Source: Leptospira fainei serovar Hurstbridge str. BUT 6
Lineage (GTDB): Bacteria > Spirochaetota > Leptospiria > Leptospirales > Leptospiraceae
Direction of reading: 5' to 3'
DNA: 64,000 bases
Assembly: GCF_000306235.2 (NCBI RefSeq)
Contig: NZ_AKWZ02000001.1
Coordinates: 186,001 to 250,000 of the forward strand
The notes beneath the pieces were generated by a model that made no database searches, was not told where the DNA came from, and saw only the letters and a list, made by a program, of their open reading frames with translations. The position numbers and the translations under genes are program-made. This document shows positions 54,749-63,464 of the stretch, in pieces (the stretch's first letter is position 1; every line of letters begins with the position of its first letter).

Positions 54749-57034
54749 ATGGATCTAAAACTTACTTTCTTTTCTTTCGGTTCATTAACGGTATGCGTTT
54801 TTACCGGAGTGCTAAGTACTTTTTTGTTAGGCATTCCCGAAAGATCTAAATCCAGCACCTATCTAGGGGCGGCATTCGCATTTCTTTCGATTCATGCGTT
54901 CGCATTCGTAATCGCTTACAGTTTAAATTCACCCATTGCGGCGTACCACCGATGGCTCATTCTTTTCGTCGTTCCTGCTTTCATATGTCTAACGCAATTT
55001 TTCCTTCATTATCCGGCATTAACGAACCGAAAATTTTCCTCCGCACTACTCCGAACACAATCCGTTATATGGCTCTTGTTCTCCACATTCTATATCTACT
55101 CAACATTATCGTTAAGTCCGGTCTTCGATTTTACAGAACAAATTTGGACCTTCGGCTTAATTAACGAAAATAAACTTTTGGGAATTTTGATACTTAGCTA
55201 TTGCTCCATCATGATATTCGTCGGAATACGGAAATCCTGGGTAAACAAACAAATCGGAAAAGGATATGTGACTTCCCTATTCTTATTATTTTTTATTCTT
55301 CTGATTTTTCCCGCCGTCGTAGCAAACGCAATGAGCCGCGCCGGAATTATTTCGAGAGCAACATTCCTGACGATATATACTTTTTTTATCATTCCAGGAA
55401 GCTTTATAATTTTAGTTTTATACATCAATACCACTGAAGACAAAACGAGGTTCCTGAATCGCATTACCGGGATATGTTTAGGGACATTCCTACTCATACA
55501 ATATTGGTTGAGCTTAGCCTCCGTCGCTAGACAGGAAGAAACATTCGATTTGGCGAAACTGAGGGAATCCGAAAATTCCGTTTATCTAAAAAGCTTTTCT
55601 TCCGAAATTCTATATGCGGTTGAAATTTCTAAGGCAGCCGACGCAGCAAGATCTCTGGACGCTTCCCTTCCGGTAATACACGACCGACGAAACGAATTCA
55701 AAAGACAGGCGTTGGAAGATGTTGATTCGTTCTTCCCCAAAAGTGTGGATCGTTTCTTTCTTTCGGACGAATCGAAGAATCCTTGGTCGATATCTTATCG
55801 TTTCAAGATTAAGGATTCTTCGAACCTGTATGAAGTAGGATTTCCTTACGAATCATATAGAGAATCCATGCATGAAATCGTCATATTGCATGTATTCATA
55901 CTATTCATTACAATCGTCACGGTTCTTCTGGGTTTTAGATTCTTTTTCAAAGGCACCATCTGGAACCCTCTTAAAAACCTTCTATCCGCAATTGAAAGAA
56001 TCAACAAAGGCGATCTTTCTACGAAGATACCCGTTCGCATTCAAGACGAGATCGGATTCTTATCCAATTCATTTAATGGTATGGTGGCAACGATTCGAGA
56101 TGCACAAACGGCTTTATCCGTTTATGCGAATACGTTAGAAGATCAGGTAAAGGAAAGAACATTTCAACTCACTCAGCTTCTGGAGCAACAACAGGGGGAT
56201 TATTTTTTGACTTCCTTACTTCTCAAGCCGTTCGGGGTCGAAAAAATCGCGAATGGGAGAATCGCGATAGAATCGTTCATACGTCAAAAGAAGCAATTTA
56301 CGTTTAAAGGTCAGAGCTACGAAATCGGCGGCGATCTTTGCATGGCGGATACGCTCAGCATCGGTGGTAAAAGTTGTAGCGTATTCATCAATGCGGACGC
56401 GATGGGTAAATCCATTCAAGGAGCAGGAGGAGCAATAGTCTTAGGTTCCATTTTCGGTTCCATCCTAAACCGGACAAAACTTTTCGAAGATAAAGTGAAC
56501 GAAATCACTCCGCAAAGATGGCTAAAATCCACCTTCTTAGAACTGTCCAAAATATTCGAAATATTTGATGGAACGATGCTCGTTACCGCAGTGATAGGAA
56601 TCGTCGAGGAAGATACGGGAAAGGCATATATAGTCAATGCCGAACATCCTATTCCGATTCTTTATCGGAACGGTAGAGCTTCGTTAGTGCAGACCAAGCA
56701 TTTTTTTAATAGAATGGGCGTGCCACAGGATTCCTCCGAAGCCTTCATAATCCAATCATTACAGTTGCGATCCGGAGATTGCCTCATCATCGGCTCGGAC
56801 GGAAAGGACGACCTTATAGCAGGACGCTCCGATAACGGAAGCAATATAATTAACGGAAACCAGGAAACGTTTTTAAGCAGCATCGAAGATGCAAAGGGCG
56901 ATCTTAAAGAAGTTTATGAAAAAGTGAAGAATCACCTTTTCGACGATATATCCATTTTAAAAATCGAGTATATTTCGGATCCTGAAGTTAGTCTTCACAT
57001 CGGAAGATTCCAAAAAGGTCGAATTAAACAGTGA
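54749..57034 (+). CDS. Membrane sensor with HAMP and SpoIIE-type phosphatase, no TPR
   Basis: 761 aa. Multi-pass N-terminus (about 1-250) containing AYHRWLILFV, a short extracytoplasmic part (about 260-375), a membrane segment, HAMP (IQDEIGFLSNSFNGMVATIR) and SpoIIE domain (about 500-745: EIGGDLCMADTLSIGGKSCS, DAMGKSIQGAGGA, IGSDGKDDL). It is homologous to the phosphatases at 18380 and 43994 but lacks their TPR tail. The N-terminal MDLKLTFFSFGS matches the FYSFGS start of its relatives. A transporter gene follows after 39 nt on the same strand. Confidence 0.9.
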   Translation: MDLKLTFFSFGSLTVCVFTGVLSTFLLGIPERSKSSTYLGAAFAFLSIHAFAFVIAYSLNSPIAAYHRWLILFVVPAFICLTQFFLHYPALTNRKFSSALLRTQSVIWLLFSTFYIYSTLSLSPVFDFTEQIWTFGLINENKLLGILILSYCSIMIFVGIRKSWVNKQIGKGYVTSLFLLFFILLIFPAVVANAMSRAGIISRATFLTIYTFFIIPGSFIILVLYINTTEDKTRFLNRITGICLGTFLLIQYWLSLASVARQEETFDLAKLRESENSVYLKSFSSEILYAVEISKAADAARSLDASLPVIHDRRNEFKRQALEDVDSFFPKSVDRFFLSDESKNPWSISYRFKIKDSSNLYEVGFPYESYRESMHEIVILHVFILFITIVTVLLGFRFFFKGTIWNPLKNLLSAIERINKGDLSTKIPVRIQDEIGFLSNSFNGMVATIRDAQTALSVYANTLEDQVKERTFQLTQLLEQQQGDYFLTSLLLKPFGVEKIANGRIAIESFIRQKKQFTFKGQSYEIGGDLCMADTLSIGGKSCSVFINADAMGKSIQGAGGAIVLGSIFGSILNRTKLFEDKVNEITPQRWLKSTFLELSKIFEIFDGTMLVTAVIGIVEEDTGKAYIVNAEHPIPILYRNGRASLVQTKHFFNRMGVPQDSSEAFIIQSLQLRSGDCLIIGSDGKDDLIAGRSDNGSNIINGNQETFLSSIEDAKGDLKEVYEKVKNHLFDDISILKIEYISDPEVSLHIGRFQKGRIKQ

Positions 57035-57073
57035 AATAGTAGAAAACTATTAAAAATATTTAGGAGAAAAATA

Positions 57074-57970
57074 ATGCAAGGCGGATTTCTGTTAGAGACG
57101 GTATTGCCGTTCTCTCTGTTCATAATTATGTTCGGGATGGGGCTATCCTTGACCGGTAAAGATTTTGCAAGGGTAGCTTTATATCCGAAGGCGGTGATGA
57201 TCGGCTTACTAGCTCAATTGATCCTTCTGCCGATTTTCGGTTTCTGCGTGGCGGTAACTTTTCGTATGGAACCGCTATTGGCCGTCGGCTTAATGGTATT
57301 GTCCTGTTGCCCATCGGGGCCGACTTCGAACATGTATTCCTATCTGTTTCACGGAGATGTCGCTCTTTCGGTCACATTAACGGCGCTTATAAGTATTATT
57401 AAGCCGTTTACTCTTCCCTTTCTCGCTTACTATTCAATGGTATATTTTATGGGAGAAGGAAAGGCGATTAATTTGCCGATTTTTAAAACGATTCTTCAAT
57501 TGTTCACGATCACGGTATTACCCGTCGGCTTGGGAATGTCGTTTAAGCGATGGATTCCCAAGTTCGCAGCAAGTTTCGAAAAGCCTATAAAATATTTTTC
57601 GATGATTATTTTATTCTTAATTATTGCGGGCTTAGTCAAACAAAACTGGGGAAAAATGATCGGATTCTTCGCAGTCACCGGTGCGGCGGCATTGACAATG
57701 AATTGCTTATGCATCAGCGTCGGGTTTCTTCTCGGTATTCTTTTGCGCCTAAGTCGACCTCAAGCAATCACCATAGCGTTCGAATTAGGAATTCAAAACG
57801 GGACAACCGCACTCCTTGTAACCGGAACTATTCTTATGGTCCCAACCATGACCATCGTTCCGATCACCTACAGTCTGTTGATGTTTCTAACTGCCCTCAT
57901 TTTTGGGCTATTTATGGTTAAACGAAATAGAAACGCGAGAGCCGCCGATCTTTCGGAAACTGTAAGTTAA
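57074..57970 (+). CDS. Bile acid:sodium symporter (BASS/SBF) family transporter
   Basis: 298 aa with nine to ten predicted membrane segments. MFGMGLSLTGKDFARVALYP and VLSCCPSGPTSNMYSYLFHG match the SBF family, and FELGIQNGTTALLV is the conserved crossover region. Such carriers take up organic anions (bile acids, pantoate, pyruvate) with sodium. AGGAG precedes ATG 57074. It is probably co-transcribed with the SpoIIE gene upstream. Confidence 0.9.
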   Translation: MQGGFLLETVLPFSLFIIMFGMGLSLTGKDFARVALYPKAVMIGLLAQLILLPIFGFCVAVTFRMEPLLAVGLMVLSCCPSGPTSNMYSYLFHGDVALSVTLTALISIIKPFTLPFLAYYSMVYFMGEGKAINLPIFKTILQLFTITVLPVGLGMSFKRWIPKFAASFEKPIKYFSMIILFLIIAGLVKQNWGKMIGFFAVTGAAALTMNCLCISVGFLLGILLRLSRPQAITIAFELGIQNGTTALLVTGTILMVPTMTIVPITYSLLMFLTALIFGLFMVKRNRNARAADLSETVS

Positions 57971-58038
57971 TCGGTTTTTGAAATCCGCTATTCGAGGAAA
58001 GTCGACAGATACGTCGAGTTTAATGAAAATCGTAACCT

Positions 58039-58062
58039 GTGGGTCTAGCCTCGTCGACCCAC
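58039..58062 (+). terminator. Hairpin after the transporter gene
   Basis: A 7-bp stem GTGGGTC / GACCCAC with a 10-nt loop lies 70 nt past the transporter stop. A convincing T run is missing, so this is a weak terminator call. Confidence 0.4.
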
Positions 58063-58184
58063 GATAAAAATCTCATAATGAATCCGTTTTTTTGCAACAA
58101 AGAACGCGATTTCGGCTCTTACTTATTAAGCGACGATACAAAGGTTCGATCCTACTTGTAAACCAAAGCGAAAAAGGAGTCTCT

Positions 58185-59270
58185 ATGGAAAAAGCTATTA
58201 TACCTAAAGAAACGCTCGGAAGCGTGAGAGAAATTATTTCCCAAAAAAGTTTCGATAATCCTACGTATAAAGGTATTCTCTATTTTATAAGGGACCTCGC
58301 GGTCTTTGCATTCACTATTTTTCTGCTTTGGAACGTCGAATCTTGGTATATTCTACCGTTTCTCTGGATTCTTGTCGGATTATCGATTTCATCCCTCTTT
58401 ATCATCGGTCATGATGCCGCGCATGGTGCATTATTTAAAAGCGAAAGACTTTCCTACTGGATCGGGCAAATCGCAATGTTACCGTCGCTGCATGCATATA
58501 CTCAGTGGGCCTACGGTCATAATAGAATTCACCACGGGCATACTATTAAATTAAAAGGGGACGTCGTTTGGCATCCTATCACTCCGAAACAATATAGAAG
58601 TTTCGGTTTATTACGCAAAGGATTTCATAGAATCGCATGGTCGGTATTCGGAGGAGGTATTTATTATCTCGTCGAAATTTGGCTCAAAGGAATGGTTATT
58701 TTTACAGCGCCGTTAAAAGAAGCTCTTCGTGATAAAATCATAATGTTAACTTTTGCATTCGGATCAGCGGCGGCGGTCTTTTATTTCGGAGGAAAGACCG
58801 CGAACGGCTTTGATAATTCCTTGGGCGCATGGTTCTTGCTAAAAGTTTGGATCCTTCCATTTTTATCTTGGAATTATTTCATCGGAATCACCGTTTACGT
58901 ACATCATATCCATGCGGAAATCCCCTGGAAAGGATCGAAAGATTGGAGTCCATTCTATGGACAGATGATGGGAACCGTAAATTATCATATTCCAGGCTTC
59001 CTAAATTTCTTTTTACACAATATCTTTATTCACTCGCCGCACCATGTTCATATGAAAATCCCTTTCTATCGATTAGGACATGCGCTACAGGAAATGAAAG
59101 TTCATTACTCTTCGTTTATACAGGAGAGAAAATCGATTTTTAAGGACTATTTTCGATCAACGTCGCGGTGTAAATTGATGGATGAGAAGACGGGTTGCTG
59201 GATGACCTACAGCGAAGCCTTCGACGACGAAGATGAATCCGAATTCAAAACTGCAGTCAATATAAGTTAA
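58185..59270 (+). CDS. Fatty acid desaturase, DesA/Delta-12 type
   Basis: 361 aa from ATG 58185, preceded by AAAAAGGAG. Histidine boxes: HDAAH (about 85), HNRIHHGHT (about 120) and HSPHHVH (about 285). Four hydrophobic segments are present. This is the acyl-lipid desaturase class, different from the short desaturases at 11649 and 14664. It would introduce a further double bond into membrane acyl chains. A strong hairpin follows the gene. Confidence 0.9.
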   Translation: MEKAIIPKETLGSVREIISQKSFDNPTYKGILYFIRDLAVFAFTIFLLWNVESWYILPFLWILVGLSISSLFIIGHDAAHGALFKSERLSYWIGQIAMLPSLHAYTQWAYGHNRIHHGHTIKLKGDVVWHPITPKQYRSFGLLRKGFHRIAWSVFGGGIYYLVEIWLKGMVIFTAPLKEALRDKIIMLTFAFGSAAAVFYFGGKTANGFDNSLGAWFLLKVWILPFLSWNYFIGITVYVHHIHAEIPWKGSKDWSPFYGQMMGTVNYHIPGFLNFFLHNIFIHSPHHVHMKIPFYRLGHALQEMKVHYSSFIQERKSIFKDYFRSTSRCKLMDEKTGCWMTYSEAFDDEDESEFKTAVNIS

Positions 59271-59280
59271 CGCGCAGTCT

Positions 59281-59323
59281 TTTTCCCGCACGTCGATTTG
59301 TAACGAATGAAACGTGCGGAAAA
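59281..59323 (+). terminator. Strong symmetric hairpin after the desaturase
   Basis: TTTTCC-CGCACGT pairs with ACGTGCG-GAAAA (12 bp with one bulged C) across an 18-nt loop, 11 nt after the desaturase stop. There is no T tract on the plus strand, so it may instead stabilise the transcript end. Confidence 0.5.
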
Positions 59324-59784
59324 TTACCGTTAGCAAACGAATCCACCTCAAAATACATAATTTATCGGCGTAGGAACATCTCCGAAGTCTCGGAAAAGAA
59401 ATTCCAAGTTCATCCACGGGATGCGGCGCATTTTTGAACGATAAATTCCTCTGATGAGAATTGCCTTTTCATCAATTCTGGAAATCGAATCCCAATAAAA
59501 ACAATAATCGATCGCATCATTTTAAAGTCGATTTGGGTAGACGTGGATCGATAGGACACTTACGACTCTTTTGCCACCTGCATAGATTAAAGCAAACGGA
59601 TAAGAATCTTAGGAGCGAAAGTTCTCTCGATTTTAAACGAACTCCGAAATCTTTATACGAAATTAACGCAATTCTCCATTTTCCTTAGTCGCCCACGCAT
59701 TGACCTACTAATTAAATAATTATAATATTCTACTCGCTTTGATATTCTTTAGAATATCAAAAATCAATCTGCCAGGAAAGTATT
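59324..59784. other. Intergenic region, nothing recognised
   Basis: About 460 nt between the desaturase hairpin and the barrel gene. Short open frames have no recognisable products. An AT-rich stretch around 59710-59760 is the probable promoter of the barrel gene. Confidence 0.45.
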
Positions 59785-61617
59785 ATGAAATTTCATAGCG
59801 CAACAACAGGCGCACTGAGCCTTACATTTTTGCGAATCTATTCGATTCGAATACCGGGGTCAATTTGGAAATATGGAATGCAAAGAATACAAAAATATTT
59901 GCTACTTGCGATTGCGATTTATAAGAGATTAAATAAATACGTAATAAATAGTATAAACGTAAGAGTAATTCGTCTTACTTGCACCCTATTGCTGATCGAG
60001 TCTTCGTCGGTTTTCGCACAAGCGGAAAATAAACCAGCATCGGAGTCGACTGCAATAATACCGGCCGTAAAAGACGTAGAGCCGATCGAGCGCAAATGGT
60101 ATGATAAAGTGGAGTTTTCCGGATTTGTGGACGTATACTATATGTACAATAATAACCCATTACAGGGGAACTCCATCGACACAACCCGTGCATTTGAGAC
60201 CAGTAATAAAAACTTTGCAATCAATGCGGTTTCTTTAGTAACTCATAAAACGGCGGAGAAATCTTCCCCCTGGGGCTTTCGAGTCGATTTCCAAAACGGT
60301 CAAAACAACGCATTTCAGGAGACGCCTTACACAACGTCCAATCAGATTTACAACATGAATATGTTGAAACAAGCTTACGTAAGCTTTTTCTTTCCGGTCT
60401 TAAAAGGCATGACCTTGGACGTCGGAAAGATGGCGACACATATAGGCTACGAACTTCTGGAATCGATGAATAATCCTAATTATTCGATCGGAGCAATCTT
60501 TCAGAATACGATTCCCTTCATTCATACTGGCGCAAGATTGACGACGCAAATCAATAATAACTGGTCGGGTACCGTATATTTATATAATAGCGGACAAGGA
60601 ACCGGTTATCTTCCTCCTACTAGCGCGACTCTAACCGACACGACGCATAGTCCGTACGTTGAAGCTTACACCCAACACAAATCGATTGGAACTCAACTAA
60701 AAGGCCAATTAATTGAAAACAAGTTAGCGATTATATGGAACACGATTTACTCTCAAGATTTTCCAAATGGAAGAATGGATGCGACCCCTGCTCTCCTTGC
60801 GAATTATGCGAATACGGGGAATATCAACATCCCGGCGGATCCTGCCGTCACTCCTAATCCAATCGCGCCAACCTCTCCTAGAGCAAAATATAATAAAGAT
60901 TATTGGGCCATGAGTCACACGGTGCTTTCAGTTACTCCCACGGATCGAATCCAAATTGATTTGGACTACACTTGGAGCCAGAAGGCCGGTATTGACGCGA
61001 ATGCCGGCCTCAATCAGCAAAGATACAATCCGAATAACACAATTACTGCAACTAATATAGCATTAGGCTACGTGACGCCTGAAAACGTGAAGAGTATCTA
61101 TAAAGCTTACGGGATATTCTCCAAATTCAAAATCAACGAAACTTGGGGAGTCAATGTACGTTATGAGTATTTGGATGATAAGCTTAATAACGGCGCTTTA
61201 AATACGTTCGCTCCTAATGCTTTCGGTACGAATGGCATCAACAATTACATCAGTAACTACCAGCTATCAGCCGATACTGCTATTGCCAACGCCATTCTTG
61301 CCTCCAATCCACAACTCAACGCTCTTCTTAGCAGTCCAAACGGTTTGCAAGCCATCGGAGCTCAAGGTTATACTTCAGCAACCGGTTGGATCATGGCTCA
61401 ATTGAATCCGACTACTTACAAACACTATAATGGAGCGAATAATTACGGGCAATATAGAACTTTTACCATTACTCCGGTTTGGAACTTTACTGAGAATCTA
61501 CTCATAAAGCTGGATATTAGAAGGGATTGGTCTTTAGGTAAACAATTTGTAGACGCTCAAGGCCACAGAAGAAATGATCAAATAGGTTTTACCCTGGGAA
61601 TCGTTGCCAAGTTCTAA
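59785..61617 (+). CDS. Large outer-membrane beta-barrel (porin-like) protein
   Basis: 610 aa from ATG 59785, which has AGGAAAG upstream. The signal sequence (VRVIRLTCTLLLIESSSVFA) begins only near residue 60, so the N-terminus is unusually long, or a later start is used. The mature part begins with EFSGFVDVYYMYNNNPLQGN and consists of alternating strands ending in LGIVAKF. It resembles the BBP2-like/OprB-type outer-membrane barrels common in spirochaetes and other Gram-negatives. Role in uptake is inferred. Confidence 0.8.
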   Translation: MKFHSATTGALSLTFLRIYSIRIPGSIWKYGMQRIQKYLLLAIAIYKRLNKYVINSINVRVIRLTCTLLLIESSSVFAQAENKPASESTAIIPAVKDVEPIERKWYDKVEFSGFVDVYYMYNNNPLQGNSIDTTRAFETSNKNFAINAVSLVTHKTAEKSSPWGFRVDFQNGQNNAFQETPYTTSNQIYNMNMLKQAYVSFFFPVLKGMTLDVGKMATHIGYELLESMNNPNYSIGAIFQNTIPFIHTGARLTTQINNNWSGTVYLYNSGQGTGYLPPTSATLTDTTHSPYVEAYTQHKSIGTQLKGQLIENKLAIIWNTIYSQDFPNGRMDATPALLANYANTGNINIPADPAVTPNPIAPTSPRAKYNKDYWAMSHTVLSVTPTDRIQIDLDYTWSQKAGIDANAGLNQQRYNPNNTITATNIALGYVTPENVKSIYKAYGIFSKFKINETWGVNVRYEYLDDKLNNGALNTFAPNAFGTNGINNYISNYQLSADTAIANAILASNPQLNALLSSPNGLQAIGAQGYTSATGWIMAQLNPTTYKHYNGANNYGQYRTFTITPVWNFTENLLIKLDIRRDWSLGKQFVDAQGHRRNDQIGFTLGIVAKF

Positions 61618-61651
61618 GGTTGGCATTTAGATAGTATTAAAAAGATTTAAA

Positions 61652-62173
61652 TCAGTAGGCCGAGGCGGGCGCTACAAATACGAAGCCCGATCGGTCCCCG
61701 CTGTCTGAAGATCCGAATTGCCCAAAATCCGGACGAATAAAGGCTGAGGAATTGCAGGCATTCGTAAATTCCGGTAATGCATTTTCTTCGACATGAAGGG
61801 CGGTGTCCAAATCTCCAAGTATTTGATAGATCGTAATCGCTTCAATGACATCGACTTTTGCCTTACAGAATCTACCCAATCGAAATTCGGAGATCGATTT
61901 TAAATAAAGTACTAGCGCGTAAATTTGCGTCTGCCTTTCTCCGATTCTGGAAAGTATTTCAAGGGCCTGATCGTAATACTTGATCGCCTTGTCGTATTTT
62001 TTAATCTTCTGCTCCAAACTTCCCAAGGCCATATATTTTTTTGCGAGCTCCAGCTCGGTTCCGGGAATAAATTCCTGAAAGATTCCGCTGCCTTTTGAAG
62101 CCTCCATGTCCGGCTCGGCGTATAAATCAATATAAGCCGTCACGAAACATACGAATAGTAAAATGAATCTCAT
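61652..62173 (-). CDS. Exported TPR protein
   Basis: 173 aa. Signal peptide (about 1-19, MRFILLFVCFVTAYIDLYAE). Two to three TPR-like helix pairs cover residues about 40-130: LAKKYMALGSLEQKIKKYDK, AIKYYDQALEILSRIGE, YLKSISEFRLGRFCKAKVDV. The C-terminal tail is Gly/Ser-rich. It is likely periplasmic and involved in protein binding, with no clear partner. Confidence 0.75.
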   Translation of the reverse strand: MRFILLFVCFVTAYIDLYAEPDMEASKGSGIFQEFIPGTELELAKKYMALGSLEQKIKKYDKAIKYYDQALEILSRIGERQTQIYALVLYLKSISEFRLGRFCKAKVDVIEAITIYQILGDLDTALHVEENALPEFTNACNSSAFIRPDFGQFGSSDSGDRSGFVFVAPASAY

Positions 62174-62227
62174 AACTTCTGCTCGCGTTTTATGCTTCCC
62201 TAAAGAAACTGACGCGGATTATTTTAA

Positions 62228-62256
62228 ATATACTTTCGTAGATACCGAAAGTATAT
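62228..62256. promoter_or_regulatory. 29-bp palindrome upstream of the TPR gene
   Basis: Perfect 11-bp arms ATATACTTTCG / CGAAAGTATAT flank a 7-nt centre, 55-83 nt before the start codon of the minus-strand TPR gene. It contains the 11-mer TACCGAAAGTA that is also found at 51416-51426. Confidence 0.55.
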
Positions 62257-62440
62257 ATCGTTTCCCGTAAGTAAATCCAACTAAAACGTAAAGATTCCGT
62301 TAAGATCGATTTTCGGGCTCCATAATGGGGCACGATTCTATCCTTATATAAGGAGCGGATTTTACTAAACGGACGTTGAATGATTTCAAGCTAACCGACC
62401 GATTAGGAGCCGAGTAAGCGCGGAATACTATATTAGAATA

Positions 62441-62717
62441 TTATTCGTATCGTGGGAATAATCCGTCTTGCTTCTCATTTCCGCCTGTTCGCAGGATCAA
62501 TTTAAGTTTCGGCATAGACTCGAATACTTTTTCGGTGAGAGTCGAGCGCTCTCTAATAGCCATCAAAAATTCGGCAGCTCGGACCCTCTCCTCCCTGTGT
62601 CGTTTCAATCGAATCTTTTAAGAACTTAACGTCAACGAGATTGGAAATTTCTTTCCAAATGGGTAATGCTTCAGTCCTGTCTTCCCAATCATCCAAAACG
62701 AGAAGTAACGGTTTCAT
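62441..62717 (-). pseudogene. D-2-hydroxyacid dehydrogenase N-terminal fragment, frameshifted and truncated
   Basis: From ATG 62717 the minus strand reads MKPLLLVLDDWEDRTEALPI then WKEISNLVDVKFLKDSIETT, after which the frame breaks. In another frame it continues ERVRAAEFLMAIRERSTLTE, KVFESMPKLKLILRTGG, and then diverges to a stop at 62441. This is the catalytic-domain N-terminus (about 95 of 320-plus residues) of a D-isomer-specific 2-hydroxyacid dehydrogenase. The NAD-binding domain is missing. The gene is decayed by at least one frameshift and a deletion. Confidence 0.7.
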
Positions 62718-62729
62718 TGTAACAAATAT

Positions 62730-63013
62730 CTCGAATCAGATCGATTCATAGAATCACGTTTGCATTTCCAGAAGATACAAAAGTCACGATTCTGAATCGC
62801 GAAACATATCTTCAAATGATTCGCGATAGGAAATTAGGCGGAAGAAAACGGGAAACGACAATCGAAGACATTACTGTTCGAGGTAATGTTGCCGTTGTTC
62901 GCGCGAATCTTTTAAGCCCGGTCATGAGATTTAATATCTTCTTTTCGTTTATCGATACCGGCTTGGGTTGGAAGTTAATCTCCGATCTTCCGTTTGCCGA
63001 AAAGATAGAATGA
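62730..63013 (+). pseudogene. Lumazine-binding/SnoaL-like protein C-terminal remnant
   Basis: The plus strand encodes FPEDTKVTILNRETYLQMIR, then TTIEDITVRGNVAVVRANLL and FSFIDTGLGWKLISDLPF. The order and motifs fit the second half of the 'putative lumazine-binding' NTF2-like family (about 120-130 aa in full). The reading frame starts after a stop at about 62721 with no good start codon before ATG 62816, and the N-terminal helices are missing. It is probably a truncated gene; a short expressed product of 65 aa from 62816 cannot be excluded. Confidence 0.5.
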
Positions 63014-63464
63014 ATTCGTCTCACGTCAAACTCGACGGCATTCGTGGATCATGATTCCGTCGGAATGAACATATATGATTTAGGATGAGTTTCGATAGAA
63101 AACGTTTACTGCGTTTGACATTGACATATGTCAAGGTGAGAAAAGGCATATATTCGAAAACTCAACTAAATCATTGGCTAATTACCGCAAAGAATGCTTG
63201 GCGCCAAATGATCCAACGAAGTCTATAGACATTTTCCTTAAATAAATTCTTCACGGAGCTACTAATGAATTTCATCAAAGCCGAGCGGATACGAAGCTCT
63301 GAAAATTATTAATACTCAAACCTTTTTACGGATGCCGGTACGGCAAATTCCCTTTTCTAAAATAAGGAACGGTAAAAAATGTCTTGAAAATTGGAGAAAT
63401 TAAAATATTGATACCTCTTCAAACATTATACTTTTCATTTATTAAAATATAATGAATAGGGTTT
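63014..63464. other. Long nirK upstream region
   Basis: 451 nt. It begins with the FNR-type palindrome listed separately. A 15-codon open frame (MNFIKAERIRSSENY) starts at about 63265 after GGAG and could be a leader peptide or chance. The last 100 nt are AT-rich. Confidence 0.45.
63121..63134. promoter_or_regulatory. FNR/DNR-type palindrome upstream of nirK
   Basis: TTGACATATGTCAA is a perfect 14-bp palindrome fitting the TTGAY-N4-RTCAA consensus of the CRP/FNR family, which includes regulators of denitrification genes. It lies about 330 nt before the nirK start, so the transcript would have a long leader. Confidence 0.55.

Noticed and set aside
58099..58117. Sequence GAACGCGATTTCGGCT before the third desaturase, resembling the 16-bp FAS-locus motif
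   Set aside because: The distance between GAACG and CGGCT is three bases longer than in the seven consistent copies and the TTG start is missing.
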